64,000 bases of DNA from Roseofilum casamattae BLCC-M143 (lineage in GTDB: Bacteria; Cyanobacteriota; Cyanobacteriia; Cyanobacteriales; Desertifilaceae), in the NCBI RefSeq assembly GCF_030068455.1, contig NZ_JAQOSQ010000014.1:62001-126000 (forward strand), read 5' to 3'. The position numbers and the translations under genes were made by a program. Positions 49,062 to 59,294 of this stretch are shown here, piece by piece (position 1 is the first letter of the stretch; every line of letters starts with the position of its first letter). The notes beneath the pieces are model-generated. The model ran no database searches and was not told where the DNA came from. It saw nothing but the letters and a program-made list of their open reading frames with translations.

Positions 49062-51686
49062 ATGGCCGTTGCTGTCGAGCGCTTACTCACCCCAGACATT
49101 CACAAACCCACGCGTTACATCGGCGGCGAAATTGGTGCAGTCTATAAACCTTGGGACGACGCCACCGTCCATTGGGTTCTGAGCTATCCAGAACTTTACG
49201 AACTCGGGTCTTCTAACCTGGGGCATCAGATCCTGTATAAAATTATTAACACTCAACCGCGCCAGCTCTGCGATCGCGCCTATCTTCCCGGACCGGATCT
49301 AAACGCCAAGCTGCGATCGACCAATACTCCACTCTTTGCCCTAGAGTCTCGGCGATCGCTGCAAGAATTCGATATTATTGGTTTCAGTCTCGGTTACGAA
49401 CTGGGAGCGACGAATATCCTAGAAATGCTCGACTTAGCCGGCATTCCGCTTACCTGGACCGAACGGAACTCCAGCAACTTTCCCCTCATCTTTGCCGGCG
49501 GACAAACGGCGACCTCGAACCCGGAACCCTATGCCGAATTCCTCGATTTTATTGCCCTCGGTGACGGCGAAGAACTATTACCCGAAATTGGCTTAGTCGT
49601 TGAAGAGGGTATTAGAAATAACTTCTCTCGGGAAAATTTGTTGCTCGATCTGGCCCAAGTTCCCGGAGTTTACGTGCCGCAATTTTACGGCCCGAGTGCC
49701 GGCGGAACCATTATTCCCCTGCGCTCCGACGTTCCCAAAAAAGTTGTCCGGCGCACGGCTCCTCCCATGCCTGCCTATTCCGTCGGCCTCGTCCCCTATG
49801 TCGAAACCATTCACGATCGCCTTATCGTGGAAGTCCGGCGCGGATGCACCCGAGGCTGCCGGTTTTGCCAACCGGGAATGCTGACGCGGCCGGCACGAGA
49901 TGTGAACCCCGATGACGTGGTTGAAACGCTTTCCGAGGGATTGAAAACTACCGGTTATGACGAAATTTCCTTACTTTCCTTGAGCTGTTCCGACTATCTA
50001 GCTCTGCCTGCAGTGGGTATGGAATTGCGCAACCGCTTGCAAGAACAAAAAATTGCGATTTCGCTTCCCAGCCAACGGGTCGATCGCTTTGATGAAAATA
50101 TTGGTAATATCCTGGGGGAGACTCGCAAAGGTTCCCTGACCTTCGCACCGGAAGCGGGAACCCAACGGATGCGCGATGTCATTAATAAAGGTTTGACCAA
50201 TGAAGAGCTGCTGCGCGGGGTGAAAAGTGCCTACGACCAAGGATGGGATCGGGTTAAGCTCTATTTTATGATCGGGTTGCCCGGCGAGACGGATGTAGAC
50301 GTGCTCGGTATTGCTGAAACCGTGGCTTGGTTGCAACGGGAGTGCCGCGCTCCAAAACGAAAGCGGTTGAGCATCACCCTCACTATTTCTAACTTTACGC
50401 CGAAACCTCATACGCCGTTCCAGTGGCATTCAGTCTCTACCGCAGAATTTCAGCGCAAACAAGAATTATTGCGCTCTGAGTTTCGCCATATGCGCGGAGT
50501 AAAGGCGAATTTCACCGACGTGCGACTTTCAGCTATGGAAGACTTTCTCTCGCGGGGCGATCGCCACTTGAGTCCCGTTATTCGACAAGCCTGGAAATTG
50601 GGCGCCGGAATGGATGCCTGGTGGGAGAGTTTGGAGAAAGCGTATCAGGCATGGGAAGAGGCGATCGACGAGGCCGGGTTAACTTGGAAATATCGGCAAA
50701 TTACGGAAGGGACGTGGCAAGCGCTAAATCAGGTTGACGAGGCGATCGAGTCGCCGATCGATCGCCCTCTACCCTGGGATTATATCGATACGGGAATTAA
50801 TAAGGAGTGGTTGAAAGAAGACTTACAACGAGCCTTAGCAGAAGTCACCGTTCCCGACTGTTCCTTTGACGGATGCTCGCATTGCGGCGTCTGCGGCATT
50901 GACTTCGGCCATAATATTGTCGTCGCTCCCCCTCCCATTCCCACCCCGGAGGAGTCCGTAGGGAATAATCCTCCCGCAGTGCAGCGGTTGCGGGTTACCT
51001 TTGGCAAACAGGGCGAATTTTCTCTACTGAGCCATTTAGACTTACTTCGATTGCTCGATCGCGCCATTCGCCGAGCCTCCCTACCCATATCCTACACCAA
51101 CGGATTTCATCCCAGTCCTCGGATTAGTATTGCCAATGCGCTCTCTTTGGGAACCACCAGTAGCGGGGAGTTAGTCGATTTTGAATTAGCCGAAACCGTT
51201 CCGGCAGAGGAGTTTCTCCAACGCTTGTCAGCTCAACTCCCCGATCGCATTCCTCTATACGGCGCTGTGGAGGTTCCCTTAAAACAAGGAAGTGGCGCTA
51301 AACTATTACAGGAAGCCGAATACGAAATCACTCTCGATGCTTCAGTCGCGATCGCCGCCGAACAATGGCAAGCATGGGTTGCTAATATTGTAGAGCGCGA
51401 CGAAATTATTTTAGAGGGGCGCACGAAATCGGGCAAACGGAAACAGGTTAATCTACGCGCTCAATTATTTGAGCTAGAACTCCAGTCCGTTTCGGCAGAA
51501 GGCTGGGCAATACTTTGCTATCGAGGCAGTTGTCGCAATGACGGTACGATGCTGCGTCCTGCGGATGTAGTGTATTTGTTTGAGGTCGTTAGCGGTTCCG
51601 ATAAAGATAATTCGAGTTCCCTAGAATTCCAATTATGCCGCATCCACCGCAAGCAGTTAATGCTCAAAGAGCCATCTGCCGAGTAA
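49062..51686 (+). CDS. TIGR03960-type radical SAM protein with DUF2344
   Basis: From the ATG at 49062 (GGAGG at 49048-49052, 9 nt upstream) this is 874 residues; the TTG at 49053 is less likely. Order: an N-terminal B12-binding-like domain (about 1-240), a radical SAM core with C262-x3-C266-x2-C269 (RRGCTRGCRFC), a Cys-rich segment (CSFDGCSHCGVCGIDFG, about 605-622) that could hold a second cluster, and a C-terminal DUF2344 domain (about 645-860, beginning LRVTFGKQGEFSLLSHLDLLR). The family is widespread, but its reaction is not established to my knowledge; proximity to RNA or tRNA modification has been proposed for the DUF2344 part. Confidence 0.92.
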   Translation: MAVAVERLLTPDIHKPTRYIGGEIGAVYKPWDDATVHWVLSYPELYELGSSNLGHQILYKIINTQPRQLCDRAYLPGPDLNAKLRSTNTPLFALESRRSLQEFDIIGFSLGYELGATNILEMLDLAGIPLTWTERNSSNFPLIFAGGQTATSNPEPYAEFLDFIALGDGEELLPEIGLVVEEGIRNNFSRENLLLDLAQVPGVYVPQFYGPSAGGTIIPLRSDVPKKVVRRTAPPMPAYSVGLVPYVETIHDRLIVEVRRGCTRGCRFCQPGMLTRPARDVNPDDVVETLSEGLKTTGYDEISLLSLSCSDYLALPAVGMELRNRLQEQKIAISLPSQRVDRFDENIGNILGETRKGSLTFAPEAGTQRMRDVINKGLTNEELLRGVKSAYDQGWDRVKLYFMIGLPGETDVDVLGIAETVAWLQRECRAPKRKRLSITLTISNFTPKPHTPFQWHSVSTAEFQRKQELLRSEFRHMRGVKANFTDVRLSAMEDFLSRGDRHLSPVIRQAWKLGAGMDAWWESLEKAYQAWEEAIDEAGLTWKYRQITEGTWQALNQVDEAIESPIDRPLPWDYIDTGINKEWLKEDLQRALAEVTVPDCSFDGCSHCGVCGIDFGHNIVVAPPPIPTPEESVGNNPPAVQRLRVTFGKQGEFSLLSHLDLLRLLDRAIRRASLPISYTNGFHPSPRISIANALSLGTTSSGELVDFELAETVPAEEFLQRLSAQLPDRIPLYGAVEVPLKQGSGAKLLQEAEYEITLDASVAIAAEQWQAWVANIVERDEIILEGRTKSGKRKQVNLRAQLFELELQSVSAEGWAILCYRGSCRNDGTMLRPADVVYLFEVVSGSDKDNSSSLEFQLCRIHRKQLMLKEPSAE

Positions 51687-51762
51687 ACGGCGTTTGCCAA
51701 ATCTCATTTCAGGGAACAGCATTCAAGACTAGGGTCATCTACAGGGGGAAAGGAGCTATAAA

Positions 51763-54279
51763 GTGAGCTTGTTAACTCGCATGTACGAATATCAATTTGG
51801 AGGAAGTTTACCTCTAAATTCACCCACCTATGTTGTCCGTCAAGCCGATGCGGATTTGTTTCGCGGTGTCTTGTCTGGAGAATTTTGCTATGTCCTCAAC
51901 TCGCGACAAATGGGCAAGTCTTCCTTGCGCGTGCGGACAATTCAGTTGTTGCAAAGTCGCGGTATTGTCTGTGGTGTTATCGATTTAACGTCAATTTTTA
52001 GTCGCAATATTACGGCTGAAGAATGGTACGCCGCCTTTGCCTATTCGGTGTTAAGTAGTTTCAATTTAGCCGATCGGATTAATTTACTGAAGTGGTGGCG
52101 CGATCGCCTCGCTTTTCCTCCCGTAGAACGACTGCGACTGCTCCTCGAAGAAGTCGTCTTATCTCATATTCCCCATAATGTGGTAATTTTTGTTGATGAG
52201 ATTGATAGTATTCTCGGTCTAAAATTCCCGGTTGATGATTTTTTTGACTTGATTTGTTCCTGCTATCGCCGTCGGGATGAAAATCCGGAATATCAACGAC
52301 TGACTTGGGTATTGTTGGGGGTTGCCGCTCCCTCAGAATTGATCGCTCATCCGCAAAGCAGTCCGTTTGATATCGGTCGCGAAATTCAGTTAACTGGGTT
52401 TCATTTGCAAGATTGTTTGACCTTGGCTGAAGGCTTGGTGATGAAAGCGCGATCGCCAAATACGGTATTGCGACAAATCTTAGCATGGACGGGAGGCAAG
52501 CCATTTTTAACGCAGAAGTTATGCCATTTAGTTGCTAATTGTGCCGAGTTTATTCCCATAGGTAATGAAGAACAAGCCATCGCGCAATTAGTGCGATCGC
52601 GCATTTTGAATAATTGGGAAGTACAAGACGAACCAGAGCATTTACGCTCGATTCGCGATCGCCTCTTAGAAAGCCGCAACCGCACCGAGATATTAGAACT
52701 GTATTGGCAAATTCTAAGTCAGGGGGAAATTCCGGCAGATGAAAGTGTATTGCAAACGGAATTGCGTCTGAGTGGATTAGTTGTAAAATCGCCATTTGGA
52801 AATAGTTCGGCACGGCCGATTTTACAAGTTTATAACAAAATTTATGCCTTTGTCTTTAATAAACAATGGCTCCAACGGACTTTGGGGTATTTACCCATAA
52901 AATCTGTAAATAGTTGGATCGATAATAATATTTCAGACGAACAACGTATTTACGATCATTTACTCTATTGGGTGCAGAAAGAAGCGCCCACTCAAGTCAT
53001 TCAACGAGTACACAAATTATTTATTCAAATTATTGGTTATCCGGATATTGAGATTAGTGCTGCTCTGCGTCGCTTAACTATAGCCATTGAAGAACAAAGT
53101 CAGTTTAACAAAATTCTCAATCGCTGTTTCTATACTCTGATCAATCATTGGCAAATTCGCTTGTCTTCCCAAAGCGCGATCGTTGGCTTAATTGCCATGT
53201 TCGATCGCATTAAGAGGGAGGATGAGTGCTATCCATCTTCCATGCCAACTTATGCGATAAATCTCAAGGAAGTTGTACGTGCATTTTGCGATAGTCCAGA
53301 GTATAAAACCATCGAGCAGTTATTTGTCGAACCCATTATTTATGCCACAGTTAAAGAATTTCAAGAAAGCGAAGATTATCAGTTTTTGCGTATTTTAATC
53401 AACAAAAAAGATTGTTCTGATGTTACGCCTGGCCCTCTAATTATCCCCTCTCTCAAAACTCAAGTTTATCGCTATCCTTATCTGTATCAATATTCATTGA
53501 TTCAATCGAATAGTACGAGAGATCATCAACTCTTACTGCAAGAAATTCAAGCCGAACGTCAGTGGGATTTTGAGTTGAGCTTATCCCAATATGCTACCTA
53601 TCTGATTAAACGTGTCTCGGGTATCCAAAGCTACCAGCCCGTTGCCAACCCGACTCTACTTAGCGATGAGGAATTGTATTCAGCCATTCAACAATTTACT
53701 GGTAAAGTTGAGGGGGATTTTAGCTATAAAGAACTGGCCAGGAATTTCTTACAAGACACGGAAAATGTTGGGTCTTATGAAGAATTCAAAAACCATATCT
53801 ACGATTATCTGATTTCGGCGATCGATCCAGATTTTGGCTATCATCACTTTTATTTTAATCTAAGGAAAAAGTTAAAAAGCTTATTTCCAGAACGCGATCG
53901 CCAAGATTTTAACTCGATTTTGCTGGCGAAAACCTGCCAAGACTTACTCAAATTCTTGATTGAAAGTCCGCACCATCCCAATCACTATATTTTTGTCAAC
54001 TTAATTGCCAATTTAGGCGAGCTGAAAACCAGCGCCCTCCTGCTTAAAATTGTGCTCCTCTCCGGACAAACCCAATCCAATTTAGGACATCAATTGTTCC
54101 AATGGTTTAACTACTATGAATCTCAACCTATCGATCGCATTCAATGGTTTGTTAATTTTTTGGAAAACATCAATGTAGCTCTCGTGATTAATAACGAAAC
54201 CTTAGACTTTGATTTTCTCCAAACTTATTTAAATCAAAATTCAGTACATTCAAGTAACAGTACGGTTCTGCATCGATGA
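51763..54279 (+). CDS. AAA_35-like ATPase with unknown C-terminal region
   Basis: This 838-residue protein starts at GTG 51763, with GGAG (51752-51755) 7 nt upstream. The N-terminal 360 residues are an AAA-like STAND-type module: GGSLPLNSPTYVVRQAD, a P-loop NSRQMGKSSL, Walker B VVIFVDEIDSI and a helical lid, as in cyanobacterial AAA_35 proteins. The remaining 470 residues are helical and not recognised; no WD40, TPR or nuclease domain is seen. Such modules often carry signalling or defence effectors at one end, so the C terminus is worth a structural search. The gene is monocistronic. Confidence 0.82.
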   Translation: MSLLTRMYEYQFGGSLPLNSPTYVVRQADADLFRGVLSGEFCYVLNSRQMGKSSLRVRTIQLLQSRGIVCGVIDLTSIFSRNITAEEWYAAFAYSVLSSFNLADRINLLKWWRDRLAFPPVERLRLLLEEVVLSHIPHNVVIFVDEIDSILGLKFPVDDFFDLICSCYRRRDENPEYQRLTWVLLGVAAPSELIAHPQSSPFDIGREIQLTGFHLQDCLTLAEGLVMKARSPNTVLRQILAWTGGKPFLTQKLCHLVANCAEFIPIGNEEQAIAQLVRSRILNNWEVQDEPEHLRSIRDRLLESRNRTEILELYWQILSQGEIPADESVLQTELRLSGLVVKSPFGNSSARPILQVYNKIYAFVFNKQWLQRTLGYLPIKSVNSWIDNNISDEQRIYDHLLYWVQKEAPTQVIQRVHKLFIQIIGYPDIEISAALRRLTIAIEEQSQFNKILNRCFYTLINHWQIRLSSQSAIVGLIAMFDRIKREDECYPSSMPTYAINLKEVVRAFCDSPEYKTIEQLFVEPIIYATVKEFQESEDYQFLRILINKKDCSDVTPGPLIIPSLKTQVYRYPYLYQYSLIQSNSTRDHQLLLQEIQAERQWDFELSLSQYATYLIKRVSGIQSYQPVANPTLLSDEELYSAIQQFTGKVEGDFSYKELARNFLQDTENVGSYEEFKNHIYDYLISAIDPDFGYHHFYFNLRKKLKSLFPERDRQDFNSILLAKTCQDLLKFLIESPHHPNHYIFVNLIANLGELKTSALLLKIVLLSGQTQSNLGHQLFQWFNYYESQPIDRIQWFVNFLENINVALVINNETLDFDFLQTYLNQNSVHSSNSTVLHR

Positions 54280-54426
54280 TTAGTAGAATCTTTCTAAATA
54301 ACTTCAGTTTTGGACAAGAATAGTTGACGATCGTTCCAGAAAATAGGGAATAGGGAACAGAATATGTTCTACTCGCCTACTCCCAACTTAACCAAAATTG
54401 ACGCGAACTAAGGATTGCAGTTCAGT

Positions 54427-55278
54427 TTAAACATCTCCATCCGTATTGCTCAGATTAAACAGAAAAGGGACGCTCGAATTCGAGTCGTTACCCATCACCA
54501 AGACTTTCGGCATCTGAGCGCCACCATTGCGCCACGCTTCGATCGCCTCTTTCTGGAGAACCAACTCCCCACCTTGGGCGCGCAAAGTCTCTGCCAGCAA
54601 GCGTTGCGCTTCTGCTTTCCCTTTCGCCCGGTTCACATCTGCTTGAGCTTCTTGTTCGGCTTCCTGAGCAATATAAATCGCCCGTTGGGCGCGCTGTTCG
54701 GCGATTTGTTTCTCCTCAACAGCGCGGGCAAACTCCGGCGAGAAGGCTAAGTCAATAACGCTCGTATCGAGGACAATAATCCCGTATTTTTCGAGACGAT
54801 CGTTCAACGCTACGTCGAAATCTTCTTTTAACTTCGCTCGCTTCGTAATCGACTCCTCGACCGTGCGCACGGCTGCGGCAATTTTAAACGATTCTTGAGT
54901 TTGCGGCGCAATAATCTTCGAGACCAAATTTTCCAGAGTCCCCTGAGTTCGGCGAATATTCACCACTTGTAGGGGATCGAGGCGAAAGTTAATCGCAAAG
55001 CGAGCGGTTAATTCTTGCAGATCGCGGGTGGAACTTTGGGCTGGAACCTCAAATTTTTGCACGGTTACGTCGTAAACATCCACCGCTGCGACTAATGGAG
55101 GTTTGAAATGAATGCCTTCGAGCAAGGCCCCATCTCTGGCTTTTCCCAGAACACTCAGAACTCCCGCTTGGCCGGGATTGATGATGACAAAGCAATTGGT
55201 GGCAATTAAGATAATAGCAGCAATAATAATCCCCAAAATAGCGGCTGGAGTTCCGCTAGGGGAGGCACCTCTGGTCAT
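54427..55278 (-). CDS. Prohibitin/SPFH-family membrane protein
   Basis: This 283-residue protein has a single N-terminal TM segment (about 12-33) and an SPFH/band-7 domain (NCFVIINPGQAGVLSVLGKA, HFKPPLVAAVDVYDVTVQKFEVPA) followed by the typical coiled coil (about 190-245, Gln/Ala/Glu-rich). It resembles cyanobacterial prohibitin homologues, which form large rings at the membrane and are linked to FtsH or stress functions. The ATG is preceded by AGGAG. Divergent from the NDH-2 gene. Confidence 0.9.
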   Translation of the reverse strand: MTRGASPSGTPAAILGIIIAAIILIATNCFVIINPGQAGVLSVLGKARDGALLEGIHFKPPLVAAVDVYDVTVQKFEVPAQSSTRDLQELTARFAINFRLDPLQVVNIRRTQGTLENLVSKIIAPQTQESFKIAAAVRTVEESITKRAKLKEDFDVALNDRLEKYGIIVLDTSVIDLAFSPEFARAVEEKQIAEQRAQRAIYIAQEAEQEAQADVNRAKGKAEAQRLLAETLRAQGGELVLQKEAIEAWRNGGAQMPKVLVMGNDSNSSVPFLFNLSNTDGDV

Positions 55279-55377
55279 GAAAATCTCCTAAAGATTGAAA
55301 TATCCTCGACGATCTTAGTCTAAGAGGTTGCTATCCTGATAGTAAGGTTCTCTGGTTTGTCTGTAGAGCATTCTGTT

Positions 55378-56571
55378 ATGGCACAACAATCTGCACGTAT
55401 TGGTATTTTAGGTGGTGGTTTCGGAGGGTTGTATACGGCCCTGCGTTTGAGCGAGTTTTCGTGGGAAGGGAGCGAGAAACCAGAGATTGTTTTGATCGAT
55501 CGCCGCGATCGCTTTGTCTTTATGCCCCTACTCTACGAGTTGGTGACCTCAGAGATGCAAACCTGGGAGATTGCTCCCCCGTATGAAGAGCTGCTGGCGA
55601 ATACTGGAGTGCGCTTTATTCAAGCTGAGGTGAGTCAAATCGATCTGGACAAGCAAGAGGTGACTCTAGATTCGGATGAAGTTCTTCAGTGCGATCGCAT
55701 TGTCTTAGCCTTAGGTGGGGAAACGCCCATGACTTGGGTTCCCGGATGCCAGGAATATGCCATTCCGTTCCGTACCTTGGAAGATGCCTATCGTTTGGAA
55801 GAATCTCTACGAGTTTTGGAAGAGTCGGATAAGGAGACGATTCGGGTGGCGATCGCCGGCGGCGGATATAGTGGAGTAGAATTAGCCTGTAAGCTGGCCG
55901 ATCGACTCGGCGATCGCGGTCGCATTCGGATCGTGGAAAAAGCCGAAGCCATCTTAGCCAACTCTGCCGAATTTAATCGCACTGCTGCTGAAGCCGCCTT
56001 GAAAGAGCGCAAGGTCTGGATTGACCTCGAAACCACCATTGAGGCCATTTCTCCCGAGTCTATGCGTCTATCTTATAAAGGACAAGACGACGAACTGCCC
56101 GTCGATCTCGTCCTGTGGACTATTGGCACGCAAATTGCCCCCAGCATTCAGTCTCTCTCGCTCAAGAAAAATAAACGAGGACAGATTATTACCGCGCCGA
56201 CATTACAAGCCGTTGATGCTCCCCATTACTTTGTCCTGGGAGATCTGGCCGACTGTTGCGATGCCACCGGTCAAACCGTCCCGGCAACGGCTCAAGGTGC
56301 CATCCAACAAGCCGACTACTGCGCCTGGAATCTGTGGGCTTCCTTAACCAACCGTCCGTTGCTCCCCATGCGCTATTCTCACTTGGGAGAAATGATGGCC
56401 CTGGGAATGGAAAATGCTACACTCACCGGTCTAGGGCTAAAATTGAGCGGCCCGTTCGCCCATATCGCTCGTCGGCTCATTTATCTGTATCGCTTGCCCA
56501 CATTTAACCATCAATTAAAAGTCGGCTTGAACTGGGTCGCCCAACCCTTACAAACCCTCATGCTAGATTAA
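55378..56571 (+). CDS. ndbB: Type II NAD(P)H dehydrogenase, NdbB-like
   Basis: From the ATG at 55378 this is 397 residues; a TTG at 55357 is also in frame. Two Rossmann motifs are visible, FAD (IGILGGGFGGLY) near the N terminus and NAD(P)H (VAIAGGGYSGVELA) in the middle, with a second FAD motif YFVLGDLAD. Length and motifs fit the NdbB branch, which in Synechocystis acts as a demethylphylloquinone reductase for vitamin K1 synthesis. The assignment to NdbB and not NdbA/C is from length and overall feel, so it is moderately sure. It would be a peripheral membrane enzyme. Confidence 0.85.
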   Translation: MAQQSARIGILGGGFGGLYTALRLSEFSWEGSEKPEIVLIDRRDRFVFMPLLYELVTSEMQTWEIAPPYEELLANTGVRFIQAEVSQIDLDKQEVTLDSDEVLQCDRIVLALGGETPMTWVPGCQEYAIPFRTLEDAYRLEESLRVLEESDKETIRVAIAGGGYSGVELACKLADRLGDRGRIRIVEKAEAILANSAEFNRTAAEAALKERKVWIDLETTIEAISPESMRLSYKGQDDELPVDLVLWTIGTQIAPSIQSLSLKKNKRGQIITAPTLQAVDAPHYFVLGDLADCCDATGQTVPATAQGAIQQADYCAWNLWASLTNRPLLPMRYSHLGEMMALGMENATLTGLGLKLSGPFAHIARRLIYLYRLPTFNHQLKVGLNWVAQPLQTLMLD

Positions 56572-56627
56572 AACTAGAGTTGAGTTTGCTTATCAACTAG
56601 CGATCGCTATCCCTATTCAGTAGATTT

Positions 56628-57353
56628 ATGTCACCACCGAAGGTTGTCTTTTTGGATGCTGTTGGAACCCTATTTGGCGTTCGCGGCAGTGTTGGAGAAA
56701 TCTATAGTCAATTTGCCGGCCAATTTGGCGTTGAAGTCTCTGCGGATTTGGTCGATCGCGCTTTTGCCGAAAGCTTCAAACATGCCGAACCCTCCGTCTT
56801 TCCTGGAGTCAGTAAGGAAGAACTCGAGCACTACGAATTTACTTGGTGGAAGCAGATTGCCCGACAAACGTTTCAAAGAGCGAGAGTGTTGGAACAATTC
56901 ACTGATTTCGATCGCTTTTTTACCGAGCTGTATTATTACTTTTCCACCTTTTATCCTTGGTTTGTCTACCCTGATGTGAAATCGGCGCTGTTAAGCTGGA
57001 AAAATCAGGGCATTCAACTGGGCGTGATCTCCAATTTTGACTCTCGCCTGCACCAAGTTCTGAAAGCACTAGCCTTAGAAGAGTTTTTTTCATCGGTGAC
57101 AATTTCCACAGAAGTTTGCGCCGCCAAACCGAATCGAAGAATTTTTCATGCCGCTCTATCTCAGTATGGATGTAAACCCCATCAAGCCTGGCATATTGGC
57201 GATAGCTATCAAGATGATTATCTCGGAGCAACGGAAGCCGGTTTACTGGGAATTTTACTGCAACGGCAAGCCCAACATCCCCAGCTATTCAAGAGCGTTC
57301 GAGGTCGCGTTTGGTCTCATCTGCAACCTTCAGCATTCTTGACCCCTTTATAA
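56628..57353 (+). CDS. HAD-superfamily protein with altered first motif
   Basis: This 241-residue HAD-like protein (subfamily IA cap) carries motif I as F8-L-D10-A-V12-G-T-L, where HAD phosphatases have DxDGT; the second Asp, which acts as general acid/base, is Val here. Motif II (ISNFDSR), motif III Lys (AAKPNRRIF) and motif IV (WHIGDSYQDDYLGA) are intact. The HDHD3-like branch is known to vary at this position, so the protein may be a weak phosphatase or do another reaction. It is convergent with the next gene, overlapping it by 6 bp. Confidence 0.85.
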   Translation: MSPPKVVFLDAVGTLFGVRGSVGEIYSQFAGQFGVEVSADLVDRAFAESFKHAEPSVFPGVSKEELEHYEFTWWKQIARQTFQRARVLEQFTDFDRFFTELYYYFSTFYPWFVYPDVKSALLSWKNQGIQLGVISNFDSRLHQVLKALALEEFFSSVTISTEVCAAKPNRRIFHAALSQYGCKPHQAWHIGDSYQDDYLGATEAGLLGILLQRQAQHPQLFKSVRGRVWSHLQPSAFLTPL

Positions 57354-58148
57354 GGTACCGGGATGATGAATAGAATTGGTCATTAAAGGATTTTGCAGCT
57401 CTTCCTCGGGGTTAAAGATGTAGTCATAGTCAAAAATAAAGGAATTCTGATGTCGAATGACAGAAAACCCCAGATTAATCACGACTTCAGTGCTAAAGGT
57501 TGCCATGGTTAATTCGAGGGCTTTCTTCTCAGAGACTTGCGGACTCTGCACGAAGAAATTTCGCTGAGCAAAAAATAGGTTCTCATCTTTAGGCGTAATA
57601 ATTCCATTAATCTTATGAGTATTTTGAATGGGTTTCACGTAAGCATTCAGAAAAAATTCTTGATTGATTTGTAATAAATAAAGCCGTTCGTGTTGGAACC
57701 AGCTCATTTTAAACATCATTCCCAATAACTCAAAGCCCAGAATATAATGAAAAACATTATTTTTTTCCTCGGGATTCAAAACTAATTGCAATACTGATTC
57801 TAAAAATTGTTGGGGCTGGCAGCGCAGATCGTAAGCTGAGTGAATATAAAATTGACGAATATATCCGCGCAGTTCCGTGTGGTTTAGCTCTCGAGAAATT
57901 TGGAAATTATGCAGGTGTTCGGCAACTTTTTGCTTGGTTCGTTGGTCTTGAACGAGTTTGGCAACAATCCCATCAGCGGTATATTCATCTAAAAATTCGG
58001 CTTGGCTTTCTGCAGGAGCAGATACCAATATATGACATAAAGATAAGACATACCTTCGCTGTTGCCAGGATAAGCCCTCCGTCCAGTTTTGTGCTGCGCG
58101 AGGAAGTTGAGACAGAATGGGTTTCGAGGGAGTGGAAGAGCTGGTCAT
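57348..58148 (-). CDS. Conserved cyanobacterial hypothetical protein
   Basis: This 266-residue soluble, largely helical protein has no signal peptide or catalytic motif I recognise. Conserved-looking stretches are SWQQRRYVLSLCHILVSAP, LRGYIRQFYIHSAYD and a beta-rich C-terminal part (STEVVINLGFSVIRHQNSF). It is known as a cyanobacteria-wide family without function as far as I recall. It reads away from aroE on the same strand (77 bp gap) and may share its transcript. Confidence 0.75.
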   Translation of the reverse strand: MTSSSTPSKPILSQLPRAAQNWTEGLSWQQRRYVLSLCHILVSAPAESQAEFLDEYTADGIVAKLVQDQRTKQKVAEHLHNFQISRELNHTELRGYIRQFYIHSAYDLRCQPQQFLESVLQLVLNPEEKNNVFHYILGFELLGMMFKMSWFQHERLYLLQINQEFFLNAYVKPIQNTHKINGIITPKDENLFFAQRNFFVQSPQVSEKKALELTMATFSTEVVINLGFSVIRHQNSFIFDYDYIFNPEEELQNPLMTNSIHHPGTL

Positions 58149-58225
58149 CAGAAGGAAGAAAGAGTTAGTTGATTCGCACGGGTCAAACTCAATGGGAAAC
58201 GATAAACTGATTGCGGAGTGGAATT

Positions 58226-59077
58226 CTAAGATTGCAACGCATTCAGTAACGTTTGGCGCATGATAGAAACGGGAACGGATCGCCCCAGCCAGAGTTCTAA
58301 AGCCGCCGCTCCTTGTTGAACTAACATTTCGCTGCCGTCAATGGTGGTGAAACCGAGAGCATTTGCTAGCTGGAGAAACTGAGTCGGACGAGGATTATAA
58401 ATTAGATCGTACGCGATCGCGCCACTGGGGAGTTTACTTAAATCCTCTTTGCTCCCAGGAGAGCAGTTTGTATCGGGAAACATCCCCACTGGAGTACTAT
58501 TGACTAAAAGAGTGGTTTCAGCTAATAGAGAAGATAATTCCTGCCAAAGATGAATGTTTAACGGAGCGTCCCAACTGTGCTGAAACCTTTGCAATCGATC
58601 GCGATCGCGACCGACAATATGAATTTGAGTTACTCCCAACTGCAAGCAACCCGCTACTACGGCTCGGGCAGCGCCTCCATAACCGAGAATTGCGACCTTA
58701 GCATCCGACCAGTCACGAGCCATCCTTTGCAAAGGAGCAATAAATCCGGCAACATCCGTATTGGTTCCGCGCCATCCGCGATCGCTCCGCCAAAGGGTAT
58801 TCACCGCTCCCACCGCTCGTGCGACGGGAGTAATCTCGGACAAATAGGGAATGACGGCTTGCTTATGGGGAATAGTCACATTCAATCCCAGGGTTCCCAC
58901 AGCATGTAGTCCTTGCAAAGCCGCCTCCAGATGCTCCGGAGCCACGGGAAACGGGATATAAGCACAGTCAACCCCTAAATCTGACAATGCTGCATTATGC
59001 ATAGCGGGAGACAATGAATGTTCCACGGGGTGTCCGATAATGCCGAGCAGGTCTGTCGTGCCTTGAATAGGTTGCAT
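58226..59077 (-). CDS. aroE: Shikimate dehydrogenase
   Basis: This 283-residue enzyme reduces 3-dehydroshikimate to shikimate with NADPH. The ATG at 59077 is preferred over a TTG at 59086. Motifs: IGHPVEHSLSPAMHN (shikimate site, SxS), NVTIPHKQAV (catalytic Lys), NTLWR and GTNTDVAGF, the Rossmann GYGGAARAVV, and VNSTPVGM. The length is normal. Confidence 0.96.
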   Translation of the reverse strand: MQPIQGTTDLLGIIGHPVEHSLSPAMHNAALSDLGVDCAYIPFPVAPEHLEAALQGLHAVGTLGLNVTIPHKQAVIPYLSEITPVARAVGAVNTLWRSDRGWRGTNTDVAGFIAPLQRMARDWSDAKVAILGYGGAARAVVAGCLQLGVTQIHIVGRDRDRLQRFQHSWDAPLNIHLWQELSSLLAETTLLVNSTPVGMFPDTNCSPGSKEDLSKLPSGAIAYDLIYNPRPTQFLQLANALGFTTIDGSEMLVQQGAAALELWLGRSVPVSIMRQTLLNALQS

Positions 59078-59294
59078 TACTCGCAATATTTACCGATTTT
59101 GACTTAAGTGTAATCGCTTAAACTATTATCTCGCAAGCGGATACATTTGAGTTAGTCAAAGAATAAAATGGAAAACATTATGGCGATCGCAAGTCTGGTT
59201 AACCGGTAGCGAGTTCATTTATAGTAGCGGTGAGTCCATTCATCGCTTACCCCTGCGATCGTCCCTCTCTAGCCACCTCCTGCCACGGAAGACC

